Below are positions 30,104-36,661 of a DNA stretch of 40,120 bases, one piece after another (within the stretch, counting starts at the first letter, position 1; each line of letters opens with the position of its first letter). This DNA comes from Lentisphaeria bacterium. GTDB lineage: Bacteria > Verrucomicrobiota > Lentisphaeria > Oligosphaerales > Oligosphaeraceae. The stretch is from positions 1-40,120 of the forward strand of contig JAEEXV010000063.1 of NCBI GenBank assembly GCA_016287975.1. The letters are read 5' to 3'. Below the pieces are notes generated by a model, which was given only the letters and a program-made list of their open reading frames with translations, made no database searches and was not told the origin of the DNA. The translations under genes and the position numbers were made by a program.

Positions 30104-30240
30104 CAGGCCCCTGTCGCCAGACAGGGGGTGCGGGGGAGGCGGCAGCCCCCTATTTCACCGGGCAGGGGGGTGCGGGGGGGCGCAGCCCCCATTTCACCGG
30201 GCAGGGGGGGGCGCGGGGGGCGCAGCCCCCCGTCGTTTGC
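30104..30240. repeat. G-run direct repeats of about 40 bp
   Basis: Three units in tandem and a fragment. The core is CAGCCCCC(T)ATTTCACCGGGCAG, followed by runs of five to eight G, a GC pair and six or more G. The first unit (30104-30141) is diverged; those at 30143-30182 and 30183-30222 are nearly the same; a fragment starts at 30223. G-tracts could form quadruplexes on the + strand, and the C-tracts i-motifs on the - strand. No gene in this stretch. Confidence 0.85.
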
Positions 30241-30318
30241 ATGGCTGGAAGAAGGCACCAGTCTACCCCCCTGAACCGCCCCGCAACGCCAGCCCACCTG
30301 CGAATCATCTGAAGCCCC

Positions 30319-31137
30319 ATGCTCATCTTCGACGTCCATACCCATGTCTTTCCAGATCGGATTGCCGCCAAGGCAATTTCGCATCTGCGTGACAAATCCC
30401 ACGGCATCCCTGCCTACGCCGATGGCACGGCCACGGGCCTTGAGCGCGCAGCCGTGCAGGCGGGCTACAGCGGATGGATGAACTGCCCCGTCGCCACCGG
30501 CGCGAAGCAGATGCGCTCCCTGAACGACTGGTGCGCCGAATTGAACCACTGGCCGCACCTCTCCCTTGGCGGACTCTATGTGGATGCTCCCGTCGCGGAT
30601 GTGATTGCCGAAGTCCGCCGCATCAAGGCCCTCGGTCTCTATGGCATCAAACTACACCCCGAGTACCAGGAGTTCTCCCCGCTGGATCCCCGCCTCGCCC
30701 CCGTTTGGGAGACCGCCGCCGAATGCGGTCTGCCCGTCCTCTTCCATGCAGGCGGCGACGTCGGCTTCTACGGAACCGTCCAGCACTCCTGGCCCGCCGA
30801 CTACGCCGAACTCGCGCGCCGCGTCCCGTCCCTCCAGATCATCGCCGCCCACCTGGGCGGCTGGCGCGACTGGGATCTCGTCGAGCGCGACCTCTGCGGA
30901 GCCCCCGTCTTCATCGACACCTCCTTCGCCTTCGACTGGATGCCCGACCAGTCCCAGTTCGAGCGCATCATCCGCAAACACGGCGTCGACCGCGTCCTCT
31001 ACGGCACCGACTCCCCATGGAGCGACCTCAAGGACGGCATCCGCGAAGTCCTCGGCACCCACCTCTCCGACGCCGAAAAGCACCAGATCTTCTGGAGCAA
31101 CGCCGTCCGCCTCTTCCACCTCCCCGTCGCCCCATGA
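30319..31137 (+). CDS. Amidohydrolase-family metal-dependent hydrolase
   Basis: A 272-aa TIM-barrel protein of the Amidohydro_2 type. Metal-site residues are visible: HTH at 7-9, KLHPEYQ with His113, the HAGGD strand (about His146), a downstream AHLGG, and GTDSPW near 234. The substrate is unknown; relatives include hydrolases of aromatic acids and cyclic amides, and members of the TatD-like set. ATG 30319 gives the normal start (LIFDVHTHVF). It overlaps the GGQ gene by ATGA at 31134, forming an operon with the release-factor-like protein and proA. Confidence 0.88.
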   Translation: MLIFDVHTHVFPDRIAAKAISHLRDKSHGIPAYADGTATGLERAAVQAGYSGWMNCPVATGAKQMRSLNDWCAELNHWPHLSLGGLYVDAPVADVIAEVRRIKALGLYGIKLHPEYQEFSPLDPRLAPVWETAAECGLPVLFHAGGDVGFYGTVQHSWPADYAELARRVPSLQIIAAHLGGWRDWDLVERDLCGAPVFIDTSFAFDWMPDQSQFERIIRKHGVDRVLYGTDSPWSDLKDGIREVLGTHLSDAEKHQIFWSNAVRLFHLPVAP

Positions 31138-31631
31138 CCAAGCACGAAACCCTCTCGCTCGACGACGCCGCCCTGCTCCGACTCTGCCGCGTCGAGACCT
31201 GCCGCGGCACTGGTCCGGGCGGCCAGAAGCGCAACAAGACCAGTTCCGCCGCCCGCGTCGTGCACCTGGAATCAGGCCTCGCCGCCATTGACGACACCAC
31301 CCGCAGCCAGCACCAGAACCTCGCCCGCGCACTCAACAAGCTCCGCCTACTCCTCGCCGTCCACCTCCCCCCCGACGCCGAACCCGACGCCCCGCCCGCC
31401 CCCGCCATTCCCCTGGAACCCGTCCCCCGCCCCGAAGGCCCGCGCTTCGCCCTCTGGGCAGGACAGCTCTTCGACGCCTTCCAGCGGCACGGCTGGCAGC
31501 CCGCGCCCGTCGCGGCCGACCTCGGCTGCTCGACCTCCCATCTCACGCGCCTCCTCGCCCGCCATCCCGACCTCTGGCAGCAACTCGCACAGGCGCGCCA
31601 GCGCCTCTCCCTCCCACCTCTCCACGCCTGA
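31134..31631 (+). CDS. Release factor-like GGQ protein with a C-terminal helix-turn-helix-like tail
   Basis: A 165-aa protein. The N-terminal RF-1-type domain has GPGGQKRNK with Gly29-Gly30-Gln31, the catalytic motif that hydrolyses peptidyl-tRNA in ribosomal A-site rescue and termination, then SAARVVHLESGLAA and RSQHQNLARAL. It lacks the codon-recognition domain of RF1/RF2. A Pro-rich linker (about 80-105) leads to a helical segment FDAFQRHGWQPAPVAADLGCSTSHLTRLLARHPDLW, which looks like a helix-turn-helix and not like the basic tail of ArfB. It may rescue stalled ribosomes or act on a special RNA; this is inference. The gene begins at the ATGA overlap and ends 9 bases before proA. Confidence 0.8.
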   Translation: MTKHETLSLDDAALLRLCRVETCRGTGPGGQKRNKTSSAARVVHLESGLAAIDDTTRSQHQNLARALNKLRLLLAVHLPPDAEPDAPPAPAIPLEPVPRPEGPRFALWAGQLFDAFQRHGWQPAPVAADLGCSTSHLTRLLARHPDLWQQLAQARQRLSLPPLHA

Positions 31632-31640
31632 TCACCCATT

Positions 31641-32924
31641 ATGTCCATCCTTGACTTCGCACGCCAGGCCCGCGCCGCCTCCATCCCGCTTGCCGCCGCC
31701 ACCGCCGACCGCCGCAACGAGGCCCTCCGCGCCATCGCCACCGCCCTCCGCGCCCACCAGCCTGAACTGACCCAGGCCAACCGCCTCGACCTCGACGCCG
31801 CCGAGGCCGCCGCCCTCCCGAAGGCCCTGCGCAAACGCCTCGTCCTCGACGACGCCAAACTCGCAGGCGTCGTCGACGGCCTTGAAAGCCTCGCCGCCCT
31901 CCCCGACCCCATCGGCCACATCCTCACCCGCACCGAACTCGCCGACGGTCTCGAACTCACCCGCGTCTCCTGCCCCATCGGCGTCATCGGCATCATCTTC
32001 GAGGCCCGCCCCGACGCCCTCGTCCAGATCTCCGCGCTCTGCCTCAAGAGCGGCAACGCCGTGCTCCTGAAAGGCGGCAGCGAGGCCCTCCACACCAACC
32101 GCGCCCTCGCCCGCGTCATCGCCGACGCCACCGCCGAGGCAGGCCTCCCCGACCACTGGCTGCAACTCCTTGAATCCCGTTCCGAGGTCACCGAAATGCT
32201 CGCCCTCGACCATTTCATCGACCTCATCATCCCACGCGGATCCAACGCATTCGTCCAGCACATCCAGCAGCACACCACCATCCCCGTCCTCGGACACTCC
32301 GCAGGCATCTGCCATCTCTACATCGACGCCGACGCCGACGCCGACATGGCCGCCACGGTCGCCGTCGACGCCAAGACCCAATATCCCTCCGCCTGCAACG
32401 CCATCGAGACCATCCTCGTCCACCGCGACGCCGCCCCCGCCCTCCTCCCCCGCGTCGCAAAGGCCCTCGCCGACGCCAACGTCGAGGTCCGCGCCTGCGA
32501 ACGCTGCCGCGCCATCCTCCCCGCCCTCGTCCCCGCCACCCCCGAGGATTGGGACACCGAATACCTCGACCTCGTCGTCAGCGTCAAAATCGTCGACTCC
32601 CTCCAGGAGGCCATCGACCACATCAATCTCCACGGCTCCCACCACACCGACGCCATCGTCACCGAAAACGCCGAAAACGCCGCCATCTTCCAGCGCCTCG
32701 TCGATTCCGCCGACGTCTACTGGAACGCCTCCACCCGCTTCGCCGACGGCTTCCGCTACGGCCTCGGCGCCGAAGTCGGCATCTCCACCTCCAAAATCCA
32801 CGCCAGAGGCCCCGTCGGCCTCGAAGGCCTCACCATCTACAAGTGGCTCCTCAAAGGCCACGGCGACATCGTCGCAGACTTTGCCAACGGCACCCGCAAA
32901 TTCACCCATCGCCGCCTTTCCTGA
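31641..32924 (+). CDS. proA: Gamma-glutamyl phosphate reductase
   Basis: Reduces gamma-glutamyl phosphate to glutamate semialdehyde with NADPH in proline synthesis. The 427-aa aldehyde dehydrogenase-fold product has the normal family length, SCPIGVIGIIFEARPDA, the LLKGGSEA cofactor segment, and the catalytic Cys252 in YPSACNAIET. GPVGLEGLTIYKWLLKGHG ends it. proB is not in this window. It is the last gene of the amidohydrolase-GGQ-proA run; the repeat array starts about 35 bases further on. Confidence 0.97.
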   Translation: MSILDFARQARAASIPLAAATADRRNEALRAIATALRAHQPELTQANRLDLDAAEAAALPKALRKRLVLDDAKLAGVVDGLESLAALPDPIGHILTRTELADGLELTRVSCPIGVIGIIFEARPDALVQISALCLKSGNAVLLKGGSEALHTNRALARVIADATAEAGLPDHWLQLLESRSEVTEMLALDHFIDLIIPRGSNAFVQHIQQHTTIPVLGHSAGICHLYIDADADADMAATVAVDAKTQYPSACNAIETILVHRDAAPALLPRVAKALADANVEVRACERCRAILPALVPATPEDWDTEYLDLVVSVKIVDSLQEAIDHINLHGSHHTDAIVTENAENAAIFQRLVDSADVYWNASTRFADGFRYGLGAEVGISTSKIHARGPVGLEGLTIYKWLLKGHGDIVADFANGTRKFTHRRLS

Positions 32925-32961
32925 CCGCCCCTACAGCGCCACCCTGACTTTTCCGGATTTT

Positions 32962-33362
32962 CCAGGTCCCGCATTCCCCCCGTGTGTGCCGGCGGGCTTG
33001 CCCGCAGGAATGCCCCTGCGGATGCGCCGCCATTTCCAGGCCCCGCATTTCCCCCGCGTGTGCGAATGCCCCCCGCGGATGCGCCGCCATTTCCAGGCCC
33101 CGCATTTCTCCCGCGTGTGCGAATGCCCCCGCGCGCGGATGCGCCGCCATTTCCAGGCCCCGCATTTCCCCCGCGTGTGCCGGCGGGCTTGCCCGCAGGA
33201 ATGCCCCCCCCGCGGATGCGCCGCCATTTCCAGCCCCCGCATTTCCCTGCGTGTGCCGGCGGGCTTGCCCGCTGGAATGCCCCCCCGCGGATGCGCCGCC
33301 ATTTCCAGGCCCCGCATTTCCCCCCGCGTGTGCCGGCGGGCTTGCCCGCCGGAATGCCCCCG
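32962..33362. repeat. Six-unit modular repeat array between proA and araB
   Basis: Six head-to-tail units, each starting CCAGGCCCCGCATTTC and ending ATGCGCCGCCATTT. Units 2 and 3 are short (about 57-60 bp). Units 1, 4, 5 and 6 are long (about 74-77 bp; the last is cut) because they carry an extra block CGGCGGGCTTGCCCGCAGG, which is itself a hairpin (GCGGGC/GCCCGC). Reading frames through it on both strands are repetitive and give no protein match, so it is non-coding. The gap from proA to araB (500 bases) has no gene. Confidence 0.92.
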
Positions 33363-33373
33363 CTTCGCCCGTT

Positions 33374-33403
33374 CCGTGGCGGGCCGAGAACGGCCCGCCG
33401 TCC
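33374..33403. repeat. Isolated copy of the GGCGGGCCG palindrome
   Basis: CCGTGGCGGGCCG, loop AGAA, CGGCCCGCC. A perfect 9-bp stem at 33378-33399, with the same CCGTGGCGGGCCG arm as the tandem copies at 17817-17916. It lies 22 bases before araB. Confidence 0.88.
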
Positions 33404-33424
33404 TCCACCAGCCTCCATTTTCCC

Positions 33425-34993
33425 ATGCACACCTACATCGGCCTTGATTTCGGCACCGACAGCGTCCGCGCCATTCTCGTCGACGCATCTGGCGCATTGC
33501 TCTCCTCCTCCGTCGCCGCCTATTCCCGCTGGGGAGACGGCCGCTACTGCGCCCCCGCCGACGGACAGTTCCGTCAGCACCCGCGCGACTACCTGGAGGC
33601 CTTGGAGCGCGTTCTCCGCACCCTCCTCGACGGGCAGGACCGCTCGTCCGTCGCCGCCATCGCCCTCGACACCACAGGCTCTACCCCCTGCCCGACCGAC
33701 GCCGACGGCACCCCCCTCGCGCTCCTGCCAGGCTTCGAGGACGACCCCGACGCCATGTTCTGCCTCTGGAAGGACCACACCGCAGTCGACGAGGCCGCCC
33801 GCCTCAACGCCGTCGCGGCGGAGTGGTCCGAAGGCGACTTCCGCCGTTTCGAGGGCGGCATCTACTCCTGCGAATGGTTCTGGAGCAAACTGCTCCACGC
33901 CCTCCGCCGCAACCCGCGCGTCCGCGCCGCCGCCGCAGGCTGGACCGAGCACTGCGACTGGATGACTGGCGTCCTCGCGGGCCGCACCGCGCCGACCTCC
34001 CTACCCCGCAGCCGCTGCGCGGCAGGCCACAAGGCGATGTGGGCCGCCGAATGGGGCGGCCTCCCCTCCCAGGAGTTCCTGCACGCCGTCGACCCGCTCC
34101 TTGACGGCTGGCGCGACCGCCTCTACCGCGACACCGCGACCGCCGACCGCCCCGTCGGCACCATCGCCCTGGAATGGGCCCAGAAACTCGGCCTTCCCGC
34201 GACCGTCGTCATCGGCGGCTCCGCCCTCGACTGCCACTTCGGCGCCGTCGGCGCGGGCATCCGCCCTGGCCTCCTGGTCAAGGTCATCGGAACCTCCACG
34301 TGCGACCTCCTTGTCGCCCCGCGCCTCGACCGATGCATCCGCGGCATCTGCGGACAGGTCGACGGCTCCATCCTCCCGGGCCTCATCGGACTCGAAGCAG
34401 GGCAATCCGCCTTCGGCGACGTCTACGCCTGGTTCCAGCGCCTCCTCGGATGGGCCGGCGACGCCTCCCTCCAGCGCCTCGAGGCGGAAGCTGCCGCCAT
34501 CCCCCCAGGTGCCAACGGCGTCACCGCCCTCGACTGGTTCAATGGACGCCGCTCCCCCGACGAAAACCCCGCCCTGACCGGCACCATCGCGGGACTGCGC
34601 CTCGGCACCACCGCGCCCATGCTGTACCGCGCCCTCGTCGAGGCCACCGCCTGCGGCGCCAGGGCCATCATCGACCGCTTCGCCGAGGAAGGCATCCCCG
34701 TCCGCGCCGTCGCCGCCGTCGGCGGCATCAGCCGCAAGTCCCCGCTGGTCATGCAGACCCTCGCCGACACCCTCGCCGTCCCCATCCAGGTCGCCGCCTC
34801 CGACCAGGCCTGCGCCCTCGGCGCCGCCATGGTCGCCGCCACCGCCGCAGGCGACTTCCCCACCCTCCCCGACGCCCAGCAGCGTCTCGCCGCGGGTTTC
34901 GACCGCGTCTTCACCCCGCGCCCCGAACTCGCCGACGCCTACCGCGCCATCTACCAGCGCTACCAGTCCCTCGCCCGCACCATCACACGATGA
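33425..34993 (+). CDS. araB: L-ribulokinase
   Basis: Phosphorylates L-ribulose to L-ribulose-5-phosphate in L-arabinose use. A 522-aa FGGY-family kinase: IGLDFGTDSVRAIL (phosphate loop), ALDTTGSTPCP, SALDCHFGAVGAG, and the AraB-type GGISRKSPLVMQTLADTLAVPIQV near the C-terminus, which distinguishes it from xylulokinase. It is somewhat shorter than the usual 550-565. No araA or araD nearby. ATG 33425 was chosen because the frame before it runs through the repeat array. A hairpin (35003-35022) follows the stop. Confidence 0.9.
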   Translation: MHTYIGLDFGTDSVRAILVDASGALLSSSVAAYSRWGDGRYCAPADGQFRQHPRDYLEALERVLRTLLDGQDRSSVAAIALDTTGSTPCPTDADGTPLALLPGFEDDPDAMFCLWKDHTAVDEAARLNAVAAEWSEGDFRRFEGGIYSCEWFWSKLLHALRRNPRVRAAAAGWTEHCDWMTGVLAGRTAPTSLPRSRCAAGHKAMWAAEWGGLPSQEFLHAVDPLLDGWRDRLYRDTATADRPVGTIALEWAQKLGLPATVVIGGSALDCHFGAVGAGIRPGLLVKVIGTSTCDLLVAPRLDRCIRGICGQVDGSILPGLIGLEAGQSAFGDVYAWFQRLLGWAGDASLQRLEAEAAAIPPGANGVTALDWFNGRRSPDENPALTGTIAGLRLGTTAPMLYRALVEATACGARAIIDRFAEEGIPVRAVAAVGGISRKSPLVMQTLADTLAVPIQVAASDQACALGAAMVAATAAGDFPTLPDAQQRLAAGFDRVFTPRPELADAYRAIYQRYQSLARTITR

Positions 34994-35002
34994 CGCCCCG
35001 TG

Positions 35003-35022
35003 TCGGCCCGTTCCCGGGCCGA
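35003..35022. repeat. CGGCCCG-type palindrome between araB and waaA
   Basis: TCGGCCCG, loop TTCC, CGGGCCGA: a perfect 8-bp stem, of inverse order to the 17817 family (arms exchanged). It sits 10 bases after the araB stop and may form an intercistronic hairpin. No T-run. Confidence 0.85.
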
Positions 35023-35055
35023 TTCCGTGTTCCGCCAGCCCCCTGCCGAACCGCC

Positions 35056-36345
35056 ATGCTCTTCCTCTACAACCTCCTCTTCCCGCTGCTCTTCCTCGTC
35101 TATCTCCCGTTCTACCTCGTGCACATCATCCGCCGAGGCGGGCTGACCAGGGACTTCTGGGAGCGCTTCGGCATCTTCCCCGCCGCCGCCAAGGCGCGCC
35201 TGCGCGCCCTCAAGGCCCCCGTCTGGGTACACGCCGTCAGCGTCGGCGAAACCGTCGCCGCGCTCTCCTTCATCGACGCCTGGCTCAAGCGCCACCCCGA
35301 CACCGAGATGGTCTTTTCCTGCGGCACCTCGACGGGCTTCGCGACCGCGCGCCAGAAACTCCCGCCGCAGGTCGTCCCCATCTACTGCCCGATCGACCTC
35401 TGGTGGATGGTCTGGCGCACCCTGCGCCTCGTCCGCCCGCGCCTCCTCGCCATCTTCGAGGTCGAAATCTGGCCGAACCTCATCCTCCAGGCCAAGCGCC
35501 GCGGCGCCAAAGTCGTCCTCGTCAACGGACGCCTCTCTGACAAATCCAGTGCTGGATACGCCAAATGGGGATGCTTCTTCCGCCGCATCTTCAACGCCTT
35601 CGACGCCCTCTGCCTCCAGACCCCCGAGGACGTCGCCCGCATCGAGCGCGTCATCGGGCCATCCCCGCGCATCCACGCCGTCGGCACCGTCAAATTCGAC
35701 CAGATCCCCGACCGCAACAGCGTCGATGTCCAGGCCAAACTCGACGCCGCCTTCGGCACCGCCCCGCGCACCGTCCTCTGTGCGGGCAGCACCCACGGCG
35801 GCGAGGAGGAGCCCGTCTGCCGCGCCGTCAAGGCCCTCCGCGCCGACCACCCCGAACTGCGCCTGGTCCTCGTCCCGCGCCATGCCGAGCGTGCCCCCGA
35901 GGTGGTCAAGGTGGTCGAGGCCTGCGGCCTCTCGTGGCAGAGCGCGCAGCCCGTCCAGGGCGCCACGCCCTCCGCCTCCCCCTGCGAAGTCCTCCTCGTC
36001 AACACCACTGGCCAACTCATGAACTATTATTCGGGCTGCGACATCTGCTTTGTCGGCAAGAGCCTCGCGGGCCAGACGGGCGGCCACAACATCATCGAGC
36101 CCGCCATCTTCGGAAAGGCCGTCCTCTACGGCGAACACCTCGAAAACTTCCGCCAGGTCGCCGCCATCTTCGCCGAAGAACACGCAGGCCTCCTCATCCC
36201 CGACGGCACCGACTTCGCCGCCCCCCTGCGCAGCCTCCTTGAATCCCCGCAGAAACGCGCCGAACTCGGCGCCAACGCACGACGCACCGTCGAAAAGCAC
36301 CGCGGCGCCATCGCACGCACCCTCGACACCATCGACCGACTGTAG
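35056..36345 (+). CDS. waaA: 3-deoxy-D-manno-octulosonic acid (Kdo) transferase
   Basis: Transfers Kdo from CMP-Kdo to lipid A, at the inner leaflet of the inner membrane. The 429-aa product has an N-terminal membrane anchor (LYNLLFPLLFLVYLPFYLVHII) and the essential glutamate in ERFG (Glu36), then VSVGET, SCGTSTGF, FEVEIWPN, GSTHGGEEE, and near the C-terminus SLAGQTGGHNIIEPAIFGKAVLYG, all hallmarks of WaaA/KdtA. The length is normal. ATG 35056 follows the short intergenic hairpin. It demonstrates Gram-negative LPS. Confidence 0.95.
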   Translation: MLFLYNLLFPLLFLVYLPFYLVHIIRRGGLTRDFWERFGIFPAAAKARLRALKAPVWVHAVSVGETVAALSFIDAWLKRHPDTEMVFSCGTSTGFATARQKLPPQVVPIYCPIDLWWMVWRTLRLVRPRLLAIFEVEIWPNLILQAKRRGAKVVLVNGRLSDKSSAGYAKWGCFFRRIFNAFDALCLQTPEDVARIERVIGPSPRIHAVGTVKFDQIPDRNSVDVQAKLDAAFGTAPRTVLCAGSTHGGEEEPVCRAVKALRADHPELRLVLVPRHAERAPEVVKVVEACGLSWQSAQPVQGATPSASPCEVLLVNTTGQLMNYYSGCDICFVGKSLAGQTGGHNIIEPAIFGKAVLYGEHLENFRQVAAIFAEEHAGLLIPDGTDFAAPLRSLLESPQKRAELGANARRTVEKHRGAIARTLDTIDRL

Positions 36346-36376
36346 CGATCCCGCGGAAATCCGGCTTGTCCTGCGT

Positions 36377-36394
36377 CGGCCGCACCAGCGGCCG
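36377..36394. repeat. GC-rich hairpin after waaA
   Basis: CGGCCGC, loop ACCA, GCGGCCG: a perfect 7-bp stem 31 bases after waaA. No T-run. It is followed by the string CACGTAGCCACGGCGC (36411-36426), which is shared with the region at 14142. Confidence 0.75.
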
Positions 36395-36447
36395 GGGAAT
36401 CCGCCCCGCGCACGTAGCCACGGCGCCCCGCTAATACTCCTAACTTT

Positions 36448-36526
36448 GTCCCAGATGTCCCAGATGTCTCAGATGTCCCAGATGTCTCAGATGTCCCAGA
36501 TGTCCCAGATGTCCCAGATGTCCCAG
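36448..36526. repeat. 9-bp tandem repeat GTCCCAGAT
   Basis: Eight full copies and one partial copy of GTCCCAGAT, with GTCTCAGAT in copies 3 and 5. Read in either direction, each frame stays open (for example a CTGGGACAT frame giving Leu-Gly-His). The regular 9-bp phase without spacers excludes CRISPR. Confidence 0.95.
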
Positions 36527-36661
36527 TAAAGTCAGGAATATTATCGTCCCGCCGTGGCGCCCACCCAGATCGAACCAGCCCACGCTTTCTGGAAACTCCG
36601 CCCCCCATTTCCCCACTACCGTTTCAGCGTTCGGAATCCCGTGCGCGGGCCAGTCTGCCCC

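Larger units (their letters stand above)
36346..36661. other. Intergenic region before hrpB
   Basis: 316 bases without a credible gene. It holds the hairpin at 36377, the shared ACGTAGCCACGGCGC element, the 9-bp tandem repeats at 36448-36526, and a further 130 bases with an open frame in line with hrpB but no homology. Confidence 0.7.

Noticed and set aside
32170..33447. Long open frames on both strands through the proA-araB gap
   Set aside because: They run through the direct repeat array, are repetitive and extremely Pro- or Arg-rich, and have no signal or family match; the repeat array keeps them open by chance in this GC-rich DNA.
36448..36526. Possible CRISPR array
   Set aside because: The units are 9 bp with no spacers, and no cas genes are near. 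The same applies to the array at 32962-33362, where there are no unique spacers.
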